Positions 1 to 12,200 of a stretch of 64,000 bases of DNA are shown here, one piece after another. Location of the stretch: assembly GCA_032622095.1 (NCBI GenBank), contig CP136066.1, positions 134,757,917-134,821,916 on the forward strand. The letters run 5' to 3'. The translations under genes were made by a program, and so were the position numbers. The notes under the pieces were generated by a model, which saw only the letters and a list, made by a program, of their open reading frames with translations, ran no database searches and had not been told where the DNA came from. Position 1 is the first letter of the stretch; each line of letters begins with the position of its first letter. This stretch comes from Siphonodentalium dalli (lineage: Eukaryota > Mollusca > Scaphopoda > Gadilida > Siphonodentaliidae).

Positions 1-125
1 TTTTTCAAGTAATTGCATGTAATTGGTAATTGAGTTTATTCTCAATTACATGTAATTGCAATTGTAATTGGTTAGGATGTAATTGTAATTAGGGTCTAAT
101 CTCAATTACTTCAAAATCACAAGTA
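1..125. repeat. AATTGTAATT-rich AT repeat
   Basis: The block is built from short iterations of TGTAATTG and CAATTACA. A second block of the same composition lies at 5165-5312, on the other side of the LINE and the hAT fragment. The two may be remnants of one element (hAT-like, given the transposase fragment beside the second block) that was later interrupted. This link is inference. Confidence 0.6.
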
Positions 126-925
126 CTTGTTTCTTCTCAAAGTTCTCTTTCATGATTCATCCAATGGTTTCTTCAAATGTTTTTTTCCAAATTTCAAAGT
201 GTTAGACTGGTGACTGGCTATCACTATGTTGTCACAACACTGAGTTTTTATCCACTGTGTCTCAATGGTGAATTCTGTTGACACCTCCTGTTTGTTTGCT
301 TAAGCATTGGTTAACCTTTGAGGTAGAAGGCTTGTTTTGATAAATACAATGAGAAACCAACTTCAAATAATTGACAATAGATCACTATAATATATCACTC
401 GTATGATCATGTTTCATTATCTCCATCTGTTATGGTATATATATATATATATATATCTTTAATTGTCCTCCATATGTGAAGAGTTATTGAATACAGAACA
501 TATACACACAGAAACATGGACACAAATATGTCAACATATATACAAGTACAAGTTTATACAAAACAAAGTTACATCACAAGGAATGGAATAACATACAGTC
601 GCTACTCATTCGTGTATTATGCATTTAGGCACACGTACACAAGTCCACCCATACCAACATATGCACCCTCTCTCTCAGTTTCTCCCTTCTCATTCGATCT
701 CTCTCTCTCTATCTCTATCTCTGTGATATCTCTCCCTCTTTCTTTTGCTCTCTCTCTCTCTCTCTCTCTCTCTCGCACTCATGCTCGAGTTTCTGTCGCA
801 CACGCATCCACACTCTTTAACATATAAACATATTTAAAAGTATTTCAATATGCCTTGTCGAATACAGTCACTTGGAAGCTATATTTATTATATATTGCTC
901 ATGTTTAATAAGATGTAATTGTCAA
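126..925. other. Non-coding stretch with TA and CT microsatellites
   Basis: There is a (TA)n run at about 435-455 and a CT-rich low-complexity tract at about 665-774 that ends in a pure (CT) run. The translatable stretch over this tract is only serine/leucine low complexity and is not credible as a gene. The part next to 925 should hold the 3' UTR of the minus-strand LINE, but I could not place its 3' end or a tail. Nothing else is recognised. Confidence 0.6.
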
Positions 926-3900
926 TCAATTTCTTAACAAGGCCAAGCAATACCATAGCTTGAGACTTGATTTGGCGAAAAAGTGTACTGCAAATGGTAA
1001 TGAACAATTTCCCATTTCTACTAAAGAAGATGGTATATTCCCCAGAAATATGGATAACTGCTTTGCCCCTGTCAACTCGTCCATATACATAAAAGCATCT
1101 ATTCCGAACGTGTTAATGATATCGTACCAAATATTATTCCTTGTATTCGATATGGAAGTGCAGTTTATTATGGTATGTTCTATAATGCATTGATATTGCG
1201 TATTACATAGTAGACAAAGCCCGTTATCTTTATATGCGGTGTGAGCGATAAGTCTAGCAATCATAAGAAATGTAAATTTTTCATCTGGATAAAGCCTGCA
1301 TGTTTGCCACAGTAACGAGGAATTGAGTTTGGTTTGTGTAAGTCCATATTGTGCCAGATCACTATTTGATTCAATACTCTTTCTCCACTCAAGTGCATTT
1401 ATAGTGTTAATCTCAGTTTTTACGATATTCTTCCAGTATGATTTGGTGGGAAACGTGCTTTCGAGCGTATAGCGTTCTAGGTACTCATATAAGTTATACC
1501 TCTTTAGAACTGTAGAAATATCTGCCATGAAGGATTGTGGGTGAGAAATTCCAAGAATATGACTATGAAGCCGCACTAGGAACACGGATTTAGCGGTCTT
1601 ATTTGTATTTAGTCTACATAATGTTGCTAGTAAGCTTAATTTCCTTTTATCAATATAGGATTCAAGCCCACCGCACCCCAGAAGCCCCTGTACGATGCAA
1701 GTTCTGGTTTGTTGTGGGAATCCTTGAATATGTTTTAGGCAAAATCTATGTGCTCTCTCCGTGTATGCATGAGAAACATTAGATATATTCCAGAACAGTT
1801 CACTACCGTACAGAGCCTTAGGGAGGACGATGGACTTGTAGATACTGAAACAACTGTATGGGGTGATACCGCCTGCGTATAATCCTGCATTGGTCAGCGA
1901 TAGATATGTGCCTTTGAGTTTTGTGCAAATTTTGTTTGCAAGTTTTGAGTTAAAGCTGAATTTCTCAATAGGGATTCCCAAATGTGTTCCAGATTCGACT
2001 TCATGTATTACACTGTTGCCAAATTGCCACGATCTCTGTGATTTAATGAATTCACGTTGCGTTTCGTTGAAAACAATGATGAATGTCTTGGATGAGTTAT
2101 AAAGGTATCTCCATTTCAAGCTATATTCTAGACAAATATTATACAAAGTACGTAGGCCTGACTCTGAAAGTGATAGAAGTACCATGTCATCCGCCTGTAC
2201 TGGCGAAGTGCACTTTATATCATGCATGTGGAGGCCACATAAAGAATTTTCCAACTCGTATATGAGGTCGTCTACATACATCATATAAAATAGAGGTGAG
2301 AGGATAGAGCCTTGTCTAGCTCCTTGAAAGATGCCAAACCAGTCTGAGAAAGTATTTCTATACCGTACGCAACATTCGATACCCGTCAGGAGTGCTTTGA
2401 AAGTGTGCCATATAATACCATTGAATCCTCTTTTATGCAATTTGTACAAAAGACCATTTAACCAGACGGAATCAAACGCTTTTGAGACGTCTAGAAAACA
2501 GGCGAATAATTTACTGTGCGTCTCTTTAGTGTAGGAAATGCACTCCTGTAATAAGTACGAAGTTGCCATACAGCTTACTCCGCTCTGAAAACCATGTTGG
2601 AGTGGGTTGATGGCTATATTGTTTGGCGTGTATGATTGCAAGCGCATGAGTATCACTTTTTCATATAGTTTATATAAAGCAGGCATGATTGTAATTGGTC
2701 TGTAGCTGTCAAATGCTTGTTTTGACTTTTTACCGCCTTTATATAGAGATATCATCACTCCTTTCTTGGCATTGTTAGGAACATATGAAAATTCTAACAT
2801 CTTACTGAAAAGGTGGCACAATTTACAAACTATGCACGGTGCGCTATAAACAATGTGTTCATTTGTTATCGAGTCATGTCCCGCTGCTTTATTCCTGTTG
2901 AGTTTAGGCATAATATCGGTCAACTCTGATTCACTAACTGGACAGCAGAGAATTTTATCAAGGTCGGTATATTTGTCTTTTTTAATAGACGATACATATG
3001 AATTAACCGATTTAAGATGATTAGCGTCAAACTGCTCATTTTGTAGTGGTATGAATAGGTTTCCATAGTATGATGCCCATGCATTAGATATAGACTGGTT
3101 AGTACGGAGAGTTTCACCGTTGTGCACGAAATGTGACGGCGATAGCGTGTTACGTTCTCTGCGTTTGTAATTGACCAATCGATAGAATGTATTCTGATCT
3201 ATTTCTGCGCACTTGTCGATTTCGGCATCACGGTCCCGCATAAATTGTTCTGAAATTTTGCGATGTGTACGTCGAAAAGAGCGTTTTGCTTCTTTATAAT
3301 GGCGATATGAATTTGAACCTTCGTAATGAGGTTTGCCTTCTGCCAACCAGCATCTGCGACACTCGCGCATATTAAAGTGGGCGGATTTTAACGATTTGTT
3401 CCAATATGGTTTAATATGACTACGGAATTTTGATTTAGGAACAACTTCTGAGGCTGCATTACTGAGAGCAGAAACTAAGGAATTATAATAGTTATCAATC
3501 GAAGATACACTATCTATTTCAACAGTAGGGCAATTTTTACCCACGTTTGTCGCAAACGTACGAGCGAGTGTCGGATTTGAACTCAGAGCTGACCATTTTA
3601 ATTTTGACGAGCACTGTACATGGGAGGCCTGAGGCTGAAGTACTTCGTCATTCATACATAATACAATGGGACGATGCGTTGATACGTCGATGCTATCATC
3701 TTGTAAAATATCAACTGTTTGTATTTTGTGGCTCATTGCTTTATGAATAAGGAAATGGTCTATAATTGAACCGGAATCAGGATATGTCGGTGGTACAAAT
3801 GTTTTTACCGTGGTAGTTTTGAACGATTTTTCAATTGGAGAGCAAACACCTTTGTCCATAAACATATTTGTCAATAGCGTGCCTCTGTAATTTGGGCGAA

Positions 3901-4414
3901 AGGAATTTACGTTAAAGTCCCCCATAACGATTACAGTTCCCAACGAACTATAATAGTCAAATAAATTTGACACTTTCTCAATATACTTTGAGAAAAAATC
4001 GTCAGAGTAATTGCTGGAAGGAAGATATACTTGGAATATGTAGTAAAATGTCCATTGATTAATGTATAGTTGAATTCCAATAATTCTATCATCTTCAGTG
4101 TCGATAATTGATACATTATCATTCCACTGCTTATGCCAAAAAATAGCTACTCCGGCTTTTGGTCGACCCTTTTTATCAGGAGGGCCGGGTGTTGCGTCAC
4201 ATACAGTGTAGGAGTTATAGTATTGTGATATATGGTCCATGAACGATATATTGGATTCCTTCAGCCAATGTTCTGAGATGCCACAAACGTCCACTCCCTG
4301 CCTATCGAGAAATCTAGATAAGTAGGAGGAGGATGAAAAGATGCCAGTGGCATTCCATGACATAAAGGATAACATGCTGAAAATAAAATATGTATAAAGA
4401 AGGTAAGTTTCCAT
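926..4414 (-). mobile_element. Non-LTR (LINE) retrotransposon ORF: APE endonuclease + reverse transcriptase, intact
   Basis: This is a single uninterrupted reading frame of 1162 codons that would drive target-primed reverse transcription. Residues about 14-255 form an AP-type endonuclease: SWNATG near residue 19, E48 in SEHWL, GDFN at 165-168, D219 in IIDHF and STHRP at 245-249. The reverse transcriptase follows, with AGHDSI near 511, YRPI near 571, QHGFQSG near 606, FLDVSKAFD at 640-648 and GARQGSILSPL near 698. The catalytic box is QADD at 740-743 rather than the usual FADD or YADD. A cysteine/histidine knuckle (CLLC, then HTIINC) lies near the C-terminus. No RNase H motif and no ORF1 are visible. 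The length is normal for an ORF2, and lack of stops suggests a recent insertion. The clade is unresolved. The first Met may lie a few codons downstream, at MLSF or MSWN. Confidence 0.93.
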
Positions 4415-4782
4415 TTCTATGTATTAGTTTTGTTTAATTCCATTGACATATAACTTCAGTCATATGGTGGTATTGGTATATGCATTGTTTCTTGTCCCTT
4501 CTAATTTGCAACTGAATGACAAAGTGGGGACAAATATCTGCCTCAATAATCCCCCAATTAGCACTGTCTAGTGGAGGCATTGTGTTACCAGTAAGCTGGT
4601 GGCCACAAAGGCTAATTAAGTTTATGACTCTAATTAACAATCAGAGTGTTGATTATCTCATTGTCCTTTACAATTGGCCTGGCGGTGTGTCTGACTTACT
4701 GAGATAGTCTTATTCCCTTAATAATTAAATGATGGATACATGTGTGTTACTAAAATACTCTATTATTTTCATTTTATAGCGA
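4415..4782. other. Region upstream of the LINE ORF, no gene seen
   Basis: On the minus strand this lies just 5' of the LINE start codon and could be LINE 5' UTR or intron of the interrupted hAT relic. There is no ORF1 with a recognisable gag, RRM or zinc-knuckle pattern. On the plus strand it ends in a good splice acceptor (pyrimidine-rich tract then TTTATAG) directly before the hAT coding fragment at 4783. Confidence 0.5.
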
Positions 4783-5000
4783 AAGCATCAAGATGTCTAT
4801 GAATCCAGTCACACAATCACCATCAGCAAGTGATCAACAACCTACTAGGATCTTTCAGTATGCAAAAACATCGATCAAGAATGCCAAAGCATTGAAGATA
4901 GTTAGCAAAGTTCATAAATATCTGATATCATTCCAATTTCTAGAAGATCAACCCCGACTACAAGCTGCCAATGCAACACGCTGGAATTACCAGCTATAAA
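4783..5000 (+). pseudogene. hAT-type transposase fragment (relic)
   Basis: An open stretch after a TTTATAG acceptor reads ...ALKIVSKVHKYLISF... and ends with ATRWNYQL before a stop. The TRWN pattern after a K/H-rich helix recalls the TRWNSTY region of hAT/ZBED transposases. Only about 65 residues remain, with no BED finger and no dimerisation domain. It sits between the LINE and an AATTGTAATT-rich block, which fits a decayed hAT element. The family call rests on this short motif only. Confidence 0.45.
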
Positions 5001-5164
5001 TCATGATTCGCTCAGTTCTACAAACACCTATACTGGACTCAGTACATTGGCTGCTCGGTACCAAGTGTGCTTCACTGTGTATTTCGTCTTGCTAGTATTA
5101 AATTTATGTTTTGTTATCAAATAGAGTTTATATAAATAAAAAGTGTTCCTACTTCAATGATGTG

Positions 5165-5312
5165 CTGAAATGTAATTGTAATTGAATTACATTTCAAAGT
5201 AATTGTAATTGTAATTAATTACATTGTGAAATAGATGTAATGGGAATTGTAATTGAAAAATGTTGAAGTAATTGTAATTGTAATTAATTACATTCACAAG
5301 TAATTGCCCCAA
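5165..5312. repeat. AATTGTAATT-rich AT repeat, second block
   Basis: Iterated GTAATTGTAATT and TTAATTACATT motifs, the same composition as positions 1-125. It lies just downstream of the hAT transposase relic and is probably part of the same old element. Confidence 0.6.
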
Positions 5313-6213
5313 GCCTGCTAGTGGCATACCGCCTAGTGTGGGCATATCTATAACTTATGACTGCTATACTCAGACAGATAGACCCAAAAATCAGCATTTT
5401 CATATAAACGAAGATGAATAACTATAGCACAAAAAACAAAACAAAACAGTTGAATATGCCATTAAATGTCCTCATAGTGGTGAACATCCATACATAATTT
5501 CATTGAGATCCGAGCATTACTGTTCAAGTTATGACCTGAACAGACATCGGATGGACCAAACAGCCAACATGTCCAGATAAACGAACTTGAATAACTCTAG
5601 AATGGAAAAGCCAAACAGAACAATGGAACCGTCTATTGAATGTCCTCACAGTGGTGAACATCCATACCAAATTTCATTGAGATCCCAGCACAACTGTTGA
5701 AGTTACGACATGAACAGACACCAGACGGACCAAAAAGCCAACATTTCCAGATAAACAAAGATGTATAACTCTAGAATGGAAAATCCGAACAAAGCGATGG
5801 AACCCTCCTTTTAATGTCCTCACAGTGGTGAACATCCATACCAAATTTCATTGAGATCCCAGCACAACTGTTGAAGTTACGACATGAACAGACACCAGAC
5901 GGACCAAAAAGCCAACATTTCCAGATAAACAAAGATGAATAACTCTAGAATGGAAAATCCGAACAAAACTATGGAACCCTCCATTGAATGCCCTCATAGT
6001 TGTGAACATCCATACCAAATTTCATTGAGATCCCAGCACAACTGTTGAAGTTACGACATGAACAGACAGACAAAAAAGCCAACATTTCCAGATAAACAAA
6101 GAGGAATAACTCTAGAATGGAAAATCCGAACAAAACGATGGAACCCTCTATTGAATGCCCTCATAGTAGTGAACATCCATACCAAATTTCATTGAGATTC
6201 GAGCACTACTGTA
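5313..6213 (+). repeat. Tandem repeat family with about 175 bp period (family II), four to five units
   Basis: Units recur with the landmark GATAAACAAAGATGAATAAC near 5403, 5575, 5750, 5924 and 6092, giving periods of about 167-175 bp. Another conserved block is CATACCAAATTTCATTGAGA. The array opens with a head containing CATACCGCCTAGTGT, which is found again at about 49578. Its last unit is cut at about 6213, where the first head of giant array A begins. The tail seen in the other copy (50000-50070) is missing here. Confidence 0.85.
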
Positions 6214-9200
6214 CAGGTGCAAAACAGTATACCCCCCTTTTTAAAATGAAAGTGTCAATGACACTGTAGCTCAACTTGGAAAGGGAATAATTTAATGTAT
6301 TACAGTCAATGGAGCCATTAGGAATGTGGAAAGTTGAATATCTAATACATGTTTAAAGACATGAAGAGAAAAGTAAAATCCAAGATGGCTGCTGGTGGCC
6401 ATGTTTTCGGCCGAATGACCCCAAAATGAGTCGTTCCCATCTACATGTCATCGTTAACATCCATGACAAATTTTATGACGATCAGACTAAAGGTATGACC
6501 TGTAGCCCATGCTAAAGAATTTAGTCATACAAAGAGTAAAATCCAAGATGGCTGCTGGCGGCCATGTTTTTTGGCCGAATGATCCCAAAATGACTCGTTC
6601 CCATCTACATGTCATTATTAACATTCATGACAAATTTTATGATGATCAGACTAAAGGTATGACATGTAGCCCGTGCTAAAGAATTTAGTCATGCAAAGAG
6701 TAAAATCCAAGATGGCTGCTGGTGGCCATGTTTTCGGCCGATTGACCCCAAAATGAGTCGTTCCCATCTACATGTCATCGTTAACATCCATGACAAATTT
6801 TATGATGATCAGACTAAAGGTACGACCTGTAGCCCATGCTAAAGAATTTAGTCATACAAAGAGTAAAATCCAAGATGGCTGCTGGCGGCCATGTTTTTGG
6901 GCCGAATGACCCCAAAATTACTCGTTCCCATCTACATGTCAATATTATCATCCATGACAAATTTCATGATCATCAGACGAACAGTACGACATGTGGCCCG
7001 TGCTAATGGATTAAATTTTTAAATCCAAGATGGCCGCTGGCGGCCATGTTTTTTGTCCGAATGACCCCAAAATGACTTGTTCCCATCTACATTCCAATTT
7101 CAACAACCATGACAAATTTTATGATGATCAGACTAAAGGTACGACCTGTAGCCCATGCTAAAGGATTTAGTCATACAAAGAGTAAAATCCAAGATGGCTG
7201 CTGGCGGCCATCTTTTTCGGCCGAATGACCTCAAAATGACTCGTTCCCATTTACATGTCATTATTAACATTCATGACAAATTTCATGATGATCAGACTAA
7301 AGGTACAACCTGTAACCCGTGCTAAAGGATTAAGTCATACAAAGAGTAAAATCCAAGATGGCTGCTGGCGACCAGGTTTTTTGGCCGAATGACCCCAAAA
7401 TTACTCGTTCCCATCTACATGTCATTGTTAACATCCATGACACATTTTATGATGATCAGACTAAAGGTACGACCTGTAGCCCGTGCTAAAGGATTTAGTC
7501 ATACAAAGAGTAAAATCCAAGATGGCTGCTGGCGGCCATGTTTTTTGTCCGAATGACCCCAAAATGACTTGTTCCCATCTACATTCCAATTTCAACAACC
7601 ATGACAAATTTTATGATGATCAGACTAAAGGTACAACCTGTAACCCGTGCTAAAGGATTTAGTCATACAAAGAGTAAAATCCAAGATGGCTGCTGGCGAC
7701 CAGGTTTTTTGGCCGAATGACCCCAAAATTACTCGTTCCCATCTACATGTCATTGTTAACATCCATGACACATTTTATGATGATCAGACTAAAGGTACGA
7801 CCTGCAGCCCGTGCTAAAGAATTTAGTCATACAAAGAGTAAAATCCAAGATGGCTGCTGGCGGCCATGTATTTTGGCCGAATGACCCCAAAATGACTCGT
7901 TCCCATCTACATTCCAATTTCAACAACCATGACAAATTTTATGATGATCAGACTAAAGGTACGACCTGTAGCCCGTGCTAAAGGATTTAGTTATACAAAG
8001 AGTAAAATCCAAGATGGCTGCTGGTGGCCATGTTTTTTGGCCGAATGACCCCAAAATGACTCGTTCCCATCTAGATGTCATTGTTAACATCCATGACACA
8101 TTTTATGATGATCAGACTAATGGTACGACCTGCAGCCCATGCTAAAGGATTTAGTCAAACAAAGAGTAAAATCCAAGATGGCTGCTGGCGGCCATGTTTT
8201 TTGTCCGAATGACCCCAAAATAACTCGTTCCCATCTACATTCCAATTTCAACATCCATACCAAATTTCATTGAGATTCGAGCACTACTGTACAGGTGCAA
8301 AACAGTATACCCCCCTTTTTAAAATGAAAGTGTCAATGACACTGTAGCTCAACTTGGAAAGGGAATAATTTAATGTATTACAGTCAATGGAGCCATTAGG
8401 AATGTGGAAAGTTGAATATCTAATACATGTTTAAAGACATGAAGAGAAAAGTAAAATCCAAGATGGCTGCTGGCGGCCATGTTTTCGGCCGAATGACCCC
8501 AAAATGAGTCGTTCCCATCTACATGTCATCGTTAACATCCATGACAAATTTTATGACGATCAGACTAAAGGTATGACCTGTAGCCCATGCTAAAGAATTT
8601 AGTCATACAAAGAGTAAAATCCAAGATGGCTGCTGGCGGCCATGTTTTTTGGCCGAATGATCCCAAAATGACTCGTTCCCATCTACATGTCATTATTAAC
8701 ATTCATGACAAATTTTATGATGATCAGACTAAAGGTATGACATGTAGCCCGTGCTAAAGAATTTAGTCATACAAAGAGTAAAATCCAAGATGGCTGCTGG
8801 TGGCCATGTTTTCGGCCGATTGACCCCAAAATGAGTCGTTCCCATCTACATGTCATCGTTAACATCCATGACAAATTTTATGATGATCAGACTAAAGGTA
8901 CGACCTGTAGCCCATGCTAAAGAATTTAGTCATACAAAGAGTAAAATCCAAGATGGCTGCTGGCGGCCATGTTTTTGGGCCGAATGACCCCAAAATTACT
9001 CGTTCCCATCTACATGTCAATATTATCATCCATGACAAATTTCATGATCATCATACGAACAGTACGACCTGTGGCCCGTGCTAATGGATTAAATTTTTAA
9101 ATCCAAGATGGCCGCTGGCGGCGATGATTTTTGTCCGAATGACCCCAAAATGACTTGTTCCCATCTACATTCCAATTTCAACAACCATGACAAATTTTAT

Positions 9201-12200
9201 GATGATCAGACTAAAGGTACGACCTGTAGCCCATGCTAAAGGATTTAGTCATACAAAGAGTAAAATCCAAGATGGCTGCTGGAGGCCATGTTTTTTGGCC
9301 GAATGACCCCAAAATTACTCGTTCCCATCTACATGTCATTATTAACATTCATGACAAATTTTATGATGATCAGACTAAAGGTACAACCTGTAGCTCGTGC
9401 TAAAGGATTTAGTCATACAAAGAGTAAAATCCACGATGGCTGCTGGAGGCCATGTTTTTTGGCCGAATGACCCCAAAATTACTCGTTCCCATCTACATGT
9501 CATTGTTAACATCCATGACACATTTTATGATGATCAGACTAAAGGTACGACCTGCAGCCCGTGCTAAAGAATTTAGTCATACAAAGAGTAAAATCGAAGA
9601 TGGCTGCTGGCGACCAGGTTTTTTTGCCGAATGACCCCAAAATGACTCGTTCCCATCTACATTCCAATTTAAACAACCATGACAAATTTTATGATGATCA
9701 GACTAAAGGTACGACCTGTAGCCCGTGCTAAAGGATTTAGTCATACAAAGAGTAAAATCCAAGATGGCTGCTGGCGGCCATGTTTTTTGGCCGAATGACC
9801 CCAAAATGACTCGTTCCCATCTACATTCCACTTTCAACAACCATGACAAATTTTATGATGATCAGACTAAAGGTACGACCTGTAGCCCGTGCTAAAGGAT
9901 TTAGTCATACAAAGAGTAAAATCCAAGATGGCTGCTGGCGGCCATGTTTTTCGGCCGAATGACCCCAAAATGACTCGTTCCCATCTACATGTCATTGTTA
10001 ACATCCATGACACATTTTATGATGATCAGACTAATGGTACGACCTGCAGCCCATGCTAAAGGATTTAGTCATACAAAGAGTAAAATCCAAGATGGCTGCT
10101 GGCGGCCATGTTTTTTGTCCGAATGACCCCAAAATAACTCGTTCCCATCTACATTCCAATTTCAACATCCATACCAAATTTCATTGAGATTCGAGCACTA
10201 CTGTACAGGTGCAAAACAGTATACCCCCCTTTTTAAAATGAAAGTGTCAATGACACTGTAGCTCAACTTGGAAAGGTAATAATTTAATGTATTACAGTCA
10301 ATGGAGCCATTAGGAATGAGGAAAGTTGAATATCTAATACATGTTTATAGACATGAAGAGAAAAGTAAAATCCAAGATGGCTGCTGGCGGCCATGTTTTC
10401 GGCCGAATGACCCCAAAATGAGTCGTTCCCATCTACATGTCATCGTTAACATCCATGACAAATTTTATGACGATCAGACTAAAGGTATGACCTGTAGCCC
10501 ATGCTAAAAAATTTAGTCACACAAAGAGTAAAATCCAAGATAGCTGCTGGCGGCCATGTTTTTTGGCTGAATGATCCCAAAATGACTCGTTCCCATCTAC
10601 ATGTCATTATTAACATTCATGACAAATTTTATGATGATCAGACTAAAGGTATGACATGTAGCCCGTGCTAAAGAATTTAGTCATACAAAGAGTAAAATCC
10701 AAGATGGCTGCTGGTGGCCATGTTTTCGGCCGATTGACCCCAAAATGAGTCGTTCCCATCTACATGTCATCGTTAACATCCATGACAAATTTTATGATGA
10801 TCAGACTAAAGGTACGACCTGTAGCCCATGCTAAAGAATTTAGTCATACAAAGAGTAAAATCCAAGATGGCTGCTGGCGGCCATGTTTTTGGGCCGAATG
10901 ACCCCAAAATTACTCGTTCCCATCTACATGTCAATATTATCATCCATGACAAATTTCATGATCATCAGACGAACAGTACGACCTGTGGCCCGTGCTAATG
11001 GATTAAATTTTTAAATCCAAGATGGCTGCTGGCAGCCATGTTTTTTGTCCGAATGACCCCAAAATGACTTGTTCCCATCTACATTCCAATTTCAACAACC
11101 ATGACAAATTTTATGATGATCAGACTAAAGGTACGACCTGTAGCCCATGCTAAAGGATTTAGTCATACAAAGATTAAAATCCAAGATGGCTGCTGGCGGC
11201 CATGTTTTTCGGCCGAATGACCTCAAAATGACTCGTTCCCATCTACATGTCATTATTAACATTCATGACAAATTTCATGATGATCAAACTAAAGGTACAA
11301 CCTGTAACCCGTGCTAAAGGATTTAGTCATACAAAGAGTAAAATCCAAGATGGCTGCTGGCGACCAGGTTTTTTGGCCGAATGACCCCAAAATTACTCGT
11401 TCCCATCTACATGTCATTGTTAACATCCATGACACATTTTATGATGATCAGACTAAAGGTACGACCTGCAGCCCGTGCTAAAGAATTTAGTCATACAAAG
11501 AGTAAAATCCAAGATGGCTGCTGGCGGCCAAGTTTTTTTGTCCGAATGACCCCAAAATGACTCGTTCCCATCTACATTCCACTTTCAACAACCATGACAA
11601 ATTTTATGATGATCAGACTAAAGGTACGACCTGTAGCCCGTGCTAAAGGATTTAGTCATACAAAGAGTAAAATCCAAGATGGCTGCTGGCGGCCATGTTT
11701 TTTGGCCGAATGACCCCAAAATGACTCGTTCCCATCTACATGTCATTGTTAACATCCATGACACATTTTATGATGATCAGACTAATGGTACGACCTGCAG
11801 CCCATGCTAAAGGATTTAGTCATACAAAGAGTAAAATCCAAGATGGCTGCTGGCGGCCATGTTTTTTGTCCGAATGACCCCAAAATAACTCGTTCCCATC
11901 TACATTCCAATTTCAACATCCATACCAAATTTCATTGAGATTCGAGCACTACTGTACAGGTGCAAAACAGTATACCCCCCTTTTTAAAATGAAAGTGTCA
12001 ATGACACTGTAGCTCAACTTGGAAAGGGAATAATTTAATGTATTACAGTCAATGGAGCCATTAGGAATGTGGAAAGTTGAATATCTAATACATGTTTATA
12101 GACATGAAGAGAAAAGTAAAATCCAAGATGGCTGCTGGTGGCCATGTTTTCGGCCGAATGACCCCAAAATGAGTCGTTCCCATCTACATGTCATTATTAA

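Noticed and set aside
516-827. 103-codon plus-strand frame rich in Ser/Leu
   Set aside because: It is produced by a CT microsatellite and has no domain.
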